A stretch of 64,000 nt of DNA from a virus. A program made the translations under genes and the position numbers. The notes under the pieces were generated by a model that did not search any database, was not told the DNA's origin, and worked only from the letters and a program-made list of their open reading frames with translations. Of this stretch, positions 35,476 through 42,980 are shown piece by piece (position 1 is the stretch's first letter; every line of letters starts with the position of its first letter). The stretch lies in IMG/VR virus record IMGVR_UViG_3300009093_000004, positions 1 to 64,000 of that record, one strand, 5' to 3'.

Positions 35476-35781
35476 ATGCCCTGTTACCTCGTTTATGAAA
35501 AGCACACTGACAAGCGACACCTCGTTATCGGGGATAACCCTGCTCAGGTGATCCGCTATATCGCCACCAAGACCATCACAGCCGAGACCCTTACGGGGCA
35601 GCAGGTGGCGGAGTTGGTGGGAACTGGGATGCCTGTAGAGGATGCCCGGCGCCCCCAGAAGGAGCTGGACCTGGGTGGTAGGACGACCTACGAGCACAAG
35701 CAGGGATGCGCGGCCGACCCTTGGACCCCGATCGGGGAGAGGGGTTGTAAGTGCCTCACCCTGGAGATCCCGCCCGTATGA
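35476..35781 (+). CDS. hypothetical protein, 101 aa
   Basis: MPCYLVYEKHTDKRHLVIGD then PAQVIRYIATKTITAETLTG, an alpha/beta layout, with a C-terminal stretch (GCAADPWTPIGERGCKCL) containing Cys. Similar small proteins with a P-x-YLVY start are seen in several phages. Function unknown. Confidence 0.6.
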   Translation: MPCYLVYEKHTDKRHLVIGDNPAQVIRYIATKTITAETLTGQQVAELVGTGMPVEDARRPQKELDLGGRTTYEHKQGCAADPWTPIGERGCKCLTLEIPPV

Positions 35782-36110
35782 AGAAGAAATGGAAACGCCT
35801 TTGGCTCAAGGCTTTGCGTAGTAACAAGTACCAACAAGGCCGGTTCGTTTTAAGACGTGGCTCAGGACGTAAGAAGGAGTGCCGCTTCTGCCCTCTCGGT
35901 ATACTGGCAGATATTATCTGCCCCCGAGGGTGGCGAAGCGATGGTATGAATTACTCGTACTCCATGAGGGGCAGCTACACTCAACTAGATAAAGAGTTGA
36001 TGAGTATCACAGGCCTTTCTGCAAGCGACCAGTCAAGAGTCATGATGATGAATGATGAACAGCAGCGTTCCTTCCCAACGATCTCTCGCTGGATCGAGGA
36101 ACATCTATAA
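35778..36110 (+). CDS. DUF6197-related small protein, 110 aa
   Basis: LWLKALRSNKYQQGRFVLRR then ECRFCPLGILADIICPRGW follows the phage pattern W-x-x-ALRSGxYxQG...CCLGVLxD. The role is unknown. The last part carries TGLSASDQSRVMMMNDEQQR and WIEEHL, also typical (N-D-x-x...F-x-x-I-A-x-WIE). ATGA overlap with the upstream gene. Family membership is confident; function is not known. Confidence 0.7.
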   Translation: MKKKWKRLWLKALRSNKYQQGRFVLRRGSGRKKECRFCPLGILADIICPRGWRSDGMNYSYSMRGSYTQLDKELMSITGLSASDQSRVMMMNDEQQRSFPTISRWIEEHL

Positions 36111-36275
36111 ATGGCCACACCCCTGAAGGAAGGGGTAACGCCTACACATGGAATCCGCAGCACATATGTCAACCTGAAGTGTCGCTGCGTCGAGTGTACA
36201 AGGGCCAATCGTGAATACATGCGCCCCTATATGAGGGAGTGGAAGCAGAGGCGCCGAGACCAACCGGAGGAATGA
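36111..36275 (+). CDS. small CxCxxC protein, 54 aa
   Basis: THGIRSTYVNLKCRCVECTR then ANREYMRPYMREWKQRRR resembles a common phage mini-protein (GHGTxSGYxxGCRCxxC) of unknown role that probably binds zinc. The ATG follows the upstream TAA directly (TAAATG). Basic tail. Confidence 0.65.
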   Translation: MATPLKEGVTPTHGIRSTYVNLKCRCVECTRANREYMRPYMREWKQRRRDQPEE

Positions 36276-36276
36276 T

Positions 36277-36690
36277 ATGAACATTAGTGGCATAAGCAAT
36301 CGTGAGGAGTGGGAGTTCACCTACCTCGCCGTGAAGGTTCTGGATGGCGCCCGTAAGCAGCTACAGTATCGCCAGTCCCGAGTGGATTTCTGGGAGTCCA
36401 AGAAGGCCGAGGTGATGGAGGAGATCAGGACCAAGGGGTTGGATGTGTACGAGCCGGAGGCGGAGAAGCTCTCTGGCTACGTCGGTACCCAGAACGTCAT
36501 GGGTTCCCCCCAGATCAAAGTGGATCCTGCCCTACAGCTGCGACTCACCGAGGCCAGCAACAAGATCCGTGAGAACAGGCAGTGGGTGGCAGAGTATGAC
36601 GCCTGGGTCCAAGTCCTGGAGGGTAATAAAGATGCTTCCCTGAGGCTGAAGCAGGGAGACTGGCTGTTCTTCTTCGGTCGAAGTCTATAA
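36277..36690 (+). CDS. hypothetical helical protein, 137 aa
   Basis: Helical throughout with heptad-like stretches (VKVLDGARKQLQYRQSRVDF; TEASNKIRENRQWVAEYDAW). GGAGGAATGAT precedes the ATG. Aromatic C-terminus (GDWLFFFGRSL). Function unknown. Confidence 0.6.
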   Translation: MNISGISNREEWEFTYLAVKVLDGARKQLQYRQSRVDFWESKKAEVMEEIRTKGLDVYEPEAEKLSGYVGTQNVMGSPQIKVDPALQLRLTEASNKIRENRQWVAEYDAWVQVLEGNKDASLRLKQGDWLFFFGRSL

Positions 36691-36717
36691 GACAAACCAC
36701 ATAAGAGGAGGATTCAC

Positions 36718-37107
36718 ATGAACGATATAGAGGTTCTGGAAAAGGCAAGAGGAAAACTATGTCGGGGGTGGGTTGCCAACAAGCGAGGAGTGGGCCATTG
36801 CGGAGAGTACCGTAGTGGGAATAGCCCTATGGCTGTCGCCTGGTGCGCTCTTGGGGCACTCGATGCAGCTCTCGATACGGATGAATGTTGCCGCCACCCA
36901 ATAGGTATTCGGCTTATTCGGCGGCTCTCTCAAGGCATTAAGGATCCTTTAAAGGATACCTTCCCGGAAACGGCAGTCGCTGAATACAGCAATAGATCCG
37001 GGCAGGCGAAGACCATAGCCCTGTTCGATACCACCATCCGCAAATTGAAGATGGAGAGAATGGCGGCTTCAGCGACTTTCGCCATGGGGCCAAGGAGAGC
37101 AGCATGA
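36718..37107 (+). CDS. DUF6197-family protein, 129 aa
   Basis: LEKARGKLCRGWVANKRGVG then AVAWCALGALDAALDTDECC corresponds to the DUF6197 pattern (W-x-x...WCxxGAL). It shares this theme with the 110-aa and 166-aa proteins nearby, suggesting a small local family. GAGGAGG-like site before the ATG. Function unknown. Confidence 0.7.
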   Translation: MNDIEVLEKARGKLCRGWVANKRGVGHCGEYRSGNSPMAVAWCALGALDAALDTDECCRHPIGIRLIRRLSQGIKDPLKDTFPETAVAEYSNRSGQAKTIALFDTTIRKLKMERMAASATFAMGPRRAA

Positions 37108-37496
37108 TGACAGGCATCCTGTTCACCGCTGGTATAGCGGTGATCTTGGCGATTTTCTTCACCCGCTCCTATATTGAGGATCTACGGTTGGAGCTGAAAG
37201 TCGTAACCAATAAGCTGTTCATCGAGAAATCTGTCACAGCTATGCACAGGGAGAATGCCCTAAAACATCGCCTAGAGATCTACAAGCTCCAGAGAGGGCT
37301 CGGACGGAAGCATCGCAAGATCATTATGCTCCAGACGACACTGGCTCGTGTGGAGCGGGACCTGGAGGCTCTGCAGCGGATGTCGGATATTCCGACTCTA
37401 ACGCAGCTAGGGCAATCCTGCGATGCATTTCACAGCATGGACACTGAGTTGCACAGCTCGCAATCCCCTGCAGAGCCTGTAGCAGAGATGGGCTGA
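37104..37496 (+). CDS. membrane-anchored coiled-coil protein, 130 aa
   Basis: The N-terminal hydrophobic segment TGILFTAGIAVILAIFF is followed by long helical coiled-coil regions (HRLEIYKLQRGLGRKHRKII; TLARVERDLEALQRM). This is the layout of an i-spanin, but a proven spanin pair lies just across the convergent boundary, so I leave the role open. Last gene of the rightward unit. Confidence 0.6.
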   Translation: MMTGILFTAGIAVILAIFFTRSYIEDLRLELKVVTNKLFIEKSVTAMHRENALKHRLEIYKLQRGLGRKHRKIIMLQTTLARVERDLEALQRMSDIPTLTQLGQSCDAFHSMDTELHSSQSPAEPVAEMG

Positions 37497-37515
37497 TCTC
37501 CACGGGGGCCGGGAT

Positions 37516-37647
37516 TCAGGTCTTAGGGAAGAGCTTCTGGATCTCGGCCTTAATGGTGGCCTCCAAGTCAGCCACCTTCTGGGCATGATGGGAGTCAATG
37601 TACATACCAACGCCCATACCGATAATAAAAACGATCAGGTACATCAT
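37516..37647 (-). CDS. small membrane-anchored helical protein, 43 aa
   Basis: MMYLIVFIIGMGVGMYIDSH then a charged helix AQKVADLEATIKAEIQKLF. One N-terminal membrane span plus coiled coil. At the distal end of the lysis cassette, after the spanins. It could tune lysis. No known family. Confidence 0.5.
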   Translation of the reverse strand: MMYLIVFIIGMGVGMYIDSHHAQKVADLEATIKAEIQKLFPKT

Positions 37648-37650
37648 AAC

Positions 37651-38163
37651 TTACCTCGTTTGCCAAAGTCGCAGCTGAGCACTCATGGAGTCGGCTCTGG
37701 CTGCAAGAACTGAGAGCATCTGGAGTCGATCTCGGGAGACTGAAGGATCTCCCGGAGGCAGATGCTGAATAGGTTCTGTGGCGGGGCCGGGACGAGCATC
37801 TCCGGCGTGGGAGCCTGTGGATGGGGGCAGATGTCCGTTGCCACCGTATGGGTGGCACAGCTGGTCAGCAGTGGTAATAGGATGCTGAGCCTGATAGTCG
37901 ATGCTGTCTGCACGTTCTTGCGCATAGGCCTTCTCGGCCGCCTCTGCCCGCTCACGGAGCTGTTGAGTGATCTTATCCGCTGCAGCTTTGAATTGCTGGA
38001 GAGCTTTGTCATCAGCCTGCTGCTGTTGCACGATCCCGTCACGGATCAGGCTCCTTTCCCATAGGTGCACCCCCAGGGCCGACCCACCGGCCAACACCAA
38101 GATCACCAGCATCTCGGACAGCCAGGTCGGGAGACCGGTCCAGGCCAGCAGGGTGGCGATCAT
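37651..38163 (-). CDS. Rz: i-spanin (Rz-like), 170 aa
   Basis: An N-terminal membrane helix (LSEMLVILVLAGGSALGVHL, residues 15-34) is followed by a periplasmic coiled coil (DDKALQQFKAAADKITQQLR; ERAEAAEKAYAQERA) and a C-terminal helical end (RLQMLSVLAARADSMSAQLR), the form of an inner-membrane spanin that bridges to the outer-membrane partner and fuses the membranes at lysis. It encloses the o-spanin gene in another frame, as in lambda Rz/Rz1. The ATG at 38163 overlaps the upstream stop. Confidence 0.85.
   Translation of the reverse strand: MIATLLAWTGLPTWLSEMLVILVLAGGSALGVHLWERSLIRDGIVQQQQADDKALQQFKAAADKITQQLRERAEAAEKAYAQERADSIDYQAQHPITTADQLCHPYGGNGHLPPSTGSHAGDARPGPATEPIQHLPPGDPSVSRDRLQMLSVLAARADSMSAQLRLWQTR
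37683..37925 (-). CDS. Rz1: o-spanin (Rz1-like lipoprotein), 80 aa, nested in Rz
   Basis: MRKNVQTASTIRLSILLPLL then TSC: a lipoprotein signal with lipobox LLTSC and acylated Cys23. The mature part is Pro-rich (CPHPQAPTPEMLVPAPPQ), typical of Rz1. Entirely contained in the i-spanin gene in an alternate frame, the embedded arrangement of lambda. It anchors in the outer membrane and pairs with the i-spanin. Both halves are well supported. Confidence 0.85.
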   Translation of the reverse strand: MRKNVQTASTIRLSILLPLLTSCATHTVATDICPHPQAPTPEMLVPAPPQNLFSICLREILQSPEIDSRCSQFLQPEPTP

Positions 38164-38225
38164 AGGACGTGCCCGGAGCAGGCCACGAGCAGTCCGAAGA
38201 GGATCCAGGTGATGGAATACTTCAT
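38160..38225 (-). CDS. 21-aa lipoprotein-like peptide
   Basis: MKYSITWILFGLLVACSGHV ends in L. It has a short hydrophobic core followed by LLVAC, a lipobox-like site, leaving only a 6-residue mature peptide. It is locked between neighbours by ATGA overlaps at both ends, which supports real translation. It may be a translational coupler or a tiny lysis factor; similar microproteins in lysis cassettes are seldom annotated. Confidence 0.45.
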   Translation of the reverse strand: MKYSITWILFGLLVACSGHVL

Positions 38226-38416
38226 CGCTGTGTAGCTCGCCAGAAGATCGCCCCGGCGCCCACCAAGCGCAGCACGGCATGCCAGTGTGGCCATGGTAGA
38301 AGGTCTTTGAAGTCCTGCTCGTAAGGACTCAAATCGACCACAGCGAGCGCCCCAAGGATCGTGGCGATCGTCTTCTGACCATGGGATGCCCAGTAGGACT
38401 TAAGCCAGACTAGCAT
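38222..38416 (-). CDS. small membrane protein of lysis cassette, 64 aa
   Basis: YWASHGQKTIATILGALAVV and LPWPHWHAVLRLVGAGAIFW: two hydrophobic segments and a polar end. This layout resembles a class of small phage proteins next to endolysins, sometimes annotated as holin-like. It directly follows the endolysin gene (the stop and start codons overlap). A holin/antiholin role is possible. Confidence 0.6.
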   Translation of the reverse strand: MLVWLKSYWASHGQKTIATILGALAVVDLSPYEQDFKDLLPWPHWHAVLRLVGAGAIFWRATQR

Positions 38417-38940
38417 TACAGACCCGCCTCTTTGCGAGCGATCAGCCAGTAAGGGATACGCTGATCGACAGTTTTATAGGAGCCATTGATAGTGGCCGTA
38501 ATCGCTCCGAAATGATGGATGTCAGCCAGGGTATTGAGACCGTGCTTGCTCCAGAACCAGGCGGCTGATCGAGAAGCGGGTCCTGGGGTTTCAAGCAGAG
38601 ATGGAGATCCAATGAGGTCCAGGCTGAGCGCCGTTCCGCAAGCCAGGTAGTTAGCTCTTCCAGTGATCTGAATAAGCCCACGGCCCTTATAGCGGGGTCC
38701 GTCTCCTGGCTGAGTGTTGCCCAGATCCACCCGTCCTTCATAAGCAAGTCCATCAGCGAGTTCAAGAAGGTGTCTGAGTTCACCGGATTCGTGGGCAACC
38801 TGTGCAAGGAAGGCGGCCTGGCGCATACTACTCGTGATGGAGAATTCCGCCATAGCGGAGTTGAGCGGATCCACAAAAGCATCCACCTTCCCGGTCGAGA
38901 AGGGCATGATCTTCTGTAGGTTGGTCGCTTCCCAGATCAC
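38416..38940 (-). CDS. endolysin, glycoside hydrolase family 19 (chitinase-like), 174 aa
   Basis: Matches GH19-type phage lysins: FLAQVAHESGELRHLLE near residues 44-60 with the first catalytic Glu (E51), AYEGRVDLGN near 66-75 with the probable second Glu (E67), and the invariant GDGPRYKGRGLIQITGRANY near 79-98. It cuts the glycan strand of peptidoglycan. There is no signal peptide, so a holin is needed for release; the 57-aa membrane protein encoded just upstream is the candidate. Confidence 0.92.
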   Translation of the reverse strand: MIWEATNLQKIMPFSTGKVDAFVDPLNSAMAEFSITSSMRQAAFLAQVAHESGELRHLLELADGLAYEGRVDLGNTQPGDGPRYKGRGLIQITGRANYLACGTALSLDLIGSPSLLETPGPASRSAAWFWSKHGLNTLADIHHFGAITATINGSYKTVDQRIPYWLIARKEAGL

Positions 38941-39110
38941 TTCTTCGTGTTGCTCCTATAGTAGTTGTAGCTGGCGCGGGCGACGATCAACCCTGCCACT
39001 GACAGCGCTATCCGCAATGCCATGTCAACTAACGGCAACCAACTCACGATCGCTGCCACTCCCGTAAAGGAAACACCCAGAGCTGCGAGGAAGTGCTTGA
39101 AATGCTCCAT
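38937..39110 (-). CDS. putative holin, 57 aa
   Basis: MEHFKHFLAALGVSFTGVAA then LPLVDMALRIALSVAGLIVA: two hydrophobic helices with a basic C-terminal tail (SYNYYRSNTKK). This fits a class II-type holin, located immediately before the endolysin with a 4-base overlap. GGAGG lies 9 bases before the ATG. Holin role inferred from topology and place. Confidence 0.7.
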   Translation of the reverse strand: MEHFKHFLAALGVSFTGVAAIVSWLPLVDMALRIALSVAGLIVARASYNYYRSNTKK

Positions 39111-39466
39111 CAGACTTTGCCTCCACGCGCCATGGGCTGCGGCTGCTGCTGACTTTGCGCATTGGCAGGACTCCCCTGCGGCTTCGCTTGGGGCCCCAAT
39201 GCCGAGATCTCCCTCTGCAATAACGCCCACCACGATGTTCCAGGATCGGAAACGGGCCCGCCCACAGCATACTTTCGGCCAAGAGCTTTCCGTTTCTCCG
39301 AAAGAGCTATCGCAATGGCTTGCTTCTTGTCGCGCACCATCGGGCCCTTCTTGGAGCCACTGTGTAGTTGGCCATGTTTGAACTCGTGCATCACCTTGCC
39401 CACCTTGCCACCCGCTGCGTACTTGTGGCGCAGTCGGGAGAACTGGGGGCTGGTCAGCAGTCCCAT
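39110..39466 (-). CDS. DUF6496-containing protein, 118 aa
   Basis: KVGKVMHEFKHGQLHSGSKK then GPMVRDKKQAIAIALSEKRK is the DUF6496 core (KVMHEFKxGxLxSG...QAIAIALSE). Flanking it are short Gly-Gly motifs (YAAGGKVGK, YAVGGPVSD, MARGGKV) also present in several virion proteins here. TGAGGAA precedes the ATG at 39466; an in-frame ATG at 39481 is possible. It may be a virion or assembly component. Function unknown. Confidence 0.7.
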   Translation of the reverse strand: MGLLTSPQFSRLRHKYAAGGKVGKVMHEFKHGQLHSGSKKGPMVRDKKQAIAIALSEKRKALGRKYAVGGPVSDPGTSWWALLQREISALGPQAKPQGSPANAQSQQQPQPMARGGKV

Positions 39467-39483
39467 GTCGGTATTCCTCATCG

Positions 39484-41505
39484 TCACTGAGTGATCCCAT
39501 ATTTCTGTGCCAGTTGGTCGCGATCGGGTTGTCCGGATACCGCAGCGGCCCCTTTGGTTGCCGCTACACCTGCAGCTTGCCAACGTGATGGCGGGGCCAT
39601 TCGGTTCTCCAGAGACTGAAGAGCTTCAGCCGCCTGTGCAGGATCAGGGGAGGATAGAATGCGGGCAGCCTGGGATGCTACTCCCTGGTTCCAGGTGCTC
39701 TTCTGCATCATACGTAGCACGTTGTGCATGGCCGCCCCGATCCAACTGTGATGGAGCTGAGAGGCGATAGTGGCCGCCTTGCCGATGTTCTCCCCTGCTG
39801 TATTCTCAAAGTCCCCCGCCGCCTCCATGCGTCTATAGGTCTGGGACCCACCCAGGAGCTGGGAGTTGTTCTGGAAGATCCTCTTTTCCAGATCGAGGGT
39901 CTTCATAAAGATGTCAAACTTTTGGGGATCGCCGTCGAAGAGTGTCTTGATGAGTTCCTGCTTCTTCGGTCCGCCCAGGATCTCGGCCGCCAGGTTTGTG
40001 TTACGACCGCTCATCTCCGCAGGAGTTAACATCCGATCTGCCACCCCCATCCGCAAGGCGGTCTTGCCCGCTTCGGAGAGCTGACCCACATACTGGTGGG
40101 CCTGACCGGGAGACATGGCGAAGAAACTGTCCTGACCGCCACTACGACCGGCCTGGTTGGCCGCGATCACCTCGGAGTCATCTCCATAGGTCTCGGCAGC
40201 ATTCTTGAAGGACGGACTCGCCTCCTTCAGTCGAGCCATGATGAAGTTGCGGGCGCCCTTGAGTGAGGTGGCGAGATCGCCTTCCCCTCCCTGACCACCC
40301 TGGCCTGACTTGGCCTGGTTATAGAGTTGGCCGATCCGAGTGTTCAGGGCCCGCTGCAGGAAGTCCATGTCCCGAACCGTGGGGGCTTCCTGCGTACGCA
40401 CCCACTCCTCGGCGCCGAGGGAGGCGGCCGAAGCATTTCCACCTTCAGGCTGTAGAGCGGTTGTAGGCTTATCAGCAGGCTTAGGAGCGTATAGGGAAGT
40501 CAGCGGTTGAGATTGCTTGCCCATCGTGGCATCCAGTGAGCGCACTCGCCGGTCCATGGCCACCGCATTCTGGTAGGTCCGTGCGACCTCCGGGTTCTCT
40601 AGGACATGCCAGACATCCGGATCCATCACGGGCTGCGGATCATTGCGCACCGCCTCGTAATTCGCCTTGGCGTTCTGACTACGGGTGCGATCCAGGAGAT
40701 CGGAGTAGAGCCCGGCATCTCCCTGGGCATTCATGGCCGCCCGAGTCTCCTGGGGAACACGGGTCTTAGTATCCGCCATGATCCCGGCGCGATCCTCGGC
40801 AATAGCTGTGGCCGCTCCTCCGGGCTTCTGAGCCAGCACCTCACCGGTAGTCCGGGTGTTTGGCCCGATGTCCGTCAGACGCATCGGGACGCCCTGATCG
40901 TTCGCCTGCTTCACATCCTGAGCGGCGGCAGGCCAGGGTCGGTTGTCCTTCTCCAGACGGGCCTGGACGCGGGCCAGGGCCTTCTGAGTGTCCCCTCGAT
41001 TCATCCCACCCGGAGCGGGTTCCGGCTCAAGGCCGGTCGGCATCCTGGATCCAGCCAGGAGGGTCTCCACGAAGTGAGTCCCTTTCTCCGCTCCAGTCTC
41101 TGGATGCGGAAGGTACTTATCTAGGGTCTGACCGACCTGGGAGGACAGGGTATTACTCGGCCAGGCACGAGCATCAAAGGGGTTGAGTTGATTCAACTCG
41201 AACTTCTTCGGATACTTAATGGCGTCATACACGCTAGTAGCCGCATCGGGAATCATGTTAACCATGCCGATGGCGGCGTCAGGAACAGATCGGGCAGCCA
41301 GAACGGCTTGCCGTCCATAACCTCCCAGGTACTTCTGATCGAGACTACGGAGCTTGTCGAGGATCCCTGGTTGGGCCTGTTGCTGCTGCGGCTCCTCGCC
41401 CAGGAGATCATCTGCCTTGGGTAGTGGGGCGCTCACTGAAGCCGAGGGGCTATCCAGTGGGTGCGGACCATCCAACAGGTCATCTGCACTAGGCAGATCG
41501 CTCAC
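39484..41505 (-). CDS. large internal virion / DNA-ejection protein, 673 aa
   Basis: Starts MSDLPSADDLLDGPHPLDSP, with a repeated ADDLL motif. It then has a helical region (AAIGMVNMIPDAATSVYDAI) and a long helical body with RNFIMARLKEASPSFKNAAE, resembling podovirus internal virion proteins that form the ejection conduit or are injected with DNA. The GTG at 41505 overlaps the previous stop as GTGA. Position among other large internal proteins supports the role, though no specific family motif is recognised. Confidence 0.6.
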   Translation of the reverse strand: MSDLPSADDLLDGPHPLDSPSASVSAPLPKADDLLGEEPQQQQAQPGILDKLRSLDQKYLGGYGRQAVLAARSVPDAAIGMVNMIPDAATSVYDAIKYPKKFELNQLNPFDARAWPSNTLSSQVGQTLDKYLPHPETGAEKGTHFVETLLAGSRMPTGLEPEPAPGGMNRGDTQKALARVQARLEKDNRPWPAAAQDVKQANDQGVPMRLTDIGPNTRTTGEVLAQKPGGAATAIAEDRAGIMADTKTRVPQETRAAMNAQGDAGLYSDLLDRTRSQNAKANYEAVRNDPQPVMDPDVWHVLENPEVARTYQNAVAMDRRVRSLDATMGKQSQPLTSLYAPKPADKPTTALQPEGGNASAASLGAEEWVRTQEAPTVRDMDFLQRALNTRIGQLYNQAKSGQGGQGGEGDLATSLKGARNFIMARLKEASPSFKNAAETYGDDSEVIAANQAGRSGGQDSFFAMSPGQAHQYVGQLSEAGKTALRMGVADRMLTPAEMSGRNTNLAAEILGGPKKQELIKTLFDGDPQKFDIFMKTLDLEKRIFQNNSQLLGGSQTYRRMEAAGDFENTAGENIGKAATIASQLHHSWIGAAMHNVLRMMQKSTWNQGVASQAARILSSPDPAQAAEALQSLENRMAPPSRWQAAGVAATKGAAAVSGQPDRDQLAQKYGITQ

Positions 41506-42980
41506 TGCGCCCACCCGTTTTGCTGCAGGACATGCTTGGCCTGGTCACGGGTCAGTTTGCCGGCTTTGTAGTCAGCAATCACTGCATCCTTGGTGGAGTA
41601 GCTGGCTGCTCCCGTGGACTGGTGGTGATTCTGGAGAAGCTTGGCCACCTCGGGAGTGACCTTGCCCATCGCCCCCTTCTGGGGATCCCCGTAGAACTCC
41701 TTGTCGAGCAGTTCCTTGGGTAGAAAGTTGAGCGAGCTGCGATACTGGCGCTCCAGATCGGCCACCTGGGTGGTGAGTACATCCTTGTAGGTATCCCGGA
41801 CCTGCCCCCACTGCTGGGGAGCAAGAGAGGTTCGGATCCGACCTTCCTGTGATTCGCGCTCCGCGCCGGTGCCGCCCCTCGGAACGATCGAGTTCACCAA
41901 CTCGTCTCCGAGGAATCCCTGGACGGCCTGAGCCGATGTCAACTCTGGATGGCCCGTCTGGGCGCCGAATTGCTGCACAAGACGGTTCACAAGGGTGTAG
42001 TCGCCAGTCTGTCCGGCCTGCTTCATGGCCCCCATCAGCTTGTCGTAGGTATCAATGTGACCCATGACGTTGTTGATGAAGCGGAGTTTGTCGCCGTGGT
42101 TGGCATCCGTATCGAACTGCTGGCGGACCTTGTTGGCTATGGCGTAGTTTCCTTCCTGAAACTCGGGATTTAATGCCAGGACCTTCTGGAGATCTTGTTG
42201 GTACTGAATCCGCTGCAAGGGGGTGGCTCGCGCGGTAGGTGCGGGGAACGGAACAGCATACCTAGCGCGGGCCTCCGCGATCGGGTCCTGTTGGTCCCCG
42301 CCCTGGCCACCGGCCCCGTTAGCTCCAGCCAGCTGACCCTGGATAGTGGCTTCGGCTTTCGCCTTGGCCAGTTCCGCGACCAAGCCGGCATCCATCCCGC
42401 CCTGATCCTTGGCGGCGGAGATCTGCCGGCCCAGGTTCGAGTTCAGGGCCGTAGAGGCATTGTTTGACATCTGCTGGCCACGGTTGACCATGTTGTTGGC
42501 CAGCTGACTTTGTAGCTGATGAGCCATGATCCCGGCCTGCTGAGCATCGATGCCGTACTTCGCCATCAGCTGCTGCTTCTGCAACTCCCCTGCCCGAGTC
42601 TCTTGCATGCCCTGGGCACCGGCCTGTGCCGCAGCTGCGCCCACTCCTGCCATTCCCTGCAGAGACGGCTTCTCACCGGCAATAGCGCCCATAGTGCGAA
42701 GTGCCTGCTCTTGCTTGCTGGGACCGTACTGGAGGCTTCCAAGTCGCTCCTGGGTCTTGAGCAACAAGTCCTTGAGAGCCGAGTAGTCCTGGCCCTCCTG
42801 TCCATATGCCTGGGCGGCTTGCTCGTATCCTCGGTTGGCAATGTCTTGTCCTTGGGTAAGCCGGCGCAGTTGTATCTGACGATCCAGATCAGCTTCTTGC
42901 TGAGCCTGGGAGAGATTCTGCTGAGGAGTGGCCCCGGAGGCTTGTAGCGGGCTGTATCCCGAGGTGTTCAGATCAGGCAT
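41502..42980 (-). CDS. internal virion protein, Gln/Ala-rich, 492 aa
   Basis: Rich in Gln, Ala and Gly (QNLSQAQQEADLDRQIQLRR; GVGAAAAQAGAQGMQETRAG) with long helical regions and a C-terminal domain containing KDAVIADYKAGKLTRDQAKH, a motif also seen in other phage internal proteins near their C-termini. Probably located inside the capsid or tail and ejected. Overlaps its neighbours by 4-8 bases. Confidence 0.6.
   Translation of the reverse strand: MPDLNTSGYSPLQASGATPQQNLSQAQQEADLDRQIQLRRLTQGQDIANRGYEQAAQAYGQEGQDYSALKDLLLKTQERLGSLQYGPSKQEQALRTMGAIAGEKPSLQGMAGVGAAAAQAGAQGMQETRAGELQKQQLMAKYGIDAQQAGIMAHQLQSQLANNMVNRGQQMSNNASTALNSNLGRQISAAKDQGGMDAGLVAELAKAKAEATIQGQLAGANGAGGQGGDQQDPIAEARARYAVPFPAPTARATPLQRIQYQQDLQKVLALNPEFQEGNYAIANKVRQQFDTDANHGDKLRFINNVMGHIDTYDKLMGAMKQAGQTGDYTLVNRLVQQFGAQTGHPELTSAQAVQGFLGDELVNSIVPRGGTGAERESQEGRIRTSLAPQQWGQVRDTYKDVLTTQVADLERQYRSSLNFLPKELLDKEFYGDPQKGAMGKVTPEVAKLLQNHHQSTGAASYSTKDAVIADYKAGKLTRDQAKHVLQQNGWAQ

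Noticed and set aside
40606-41124. 172-aa plus-strand ORF inside the late region
   Set aside because: Antisense shadow of the 673-aa internal virion protein; no ribosome site.
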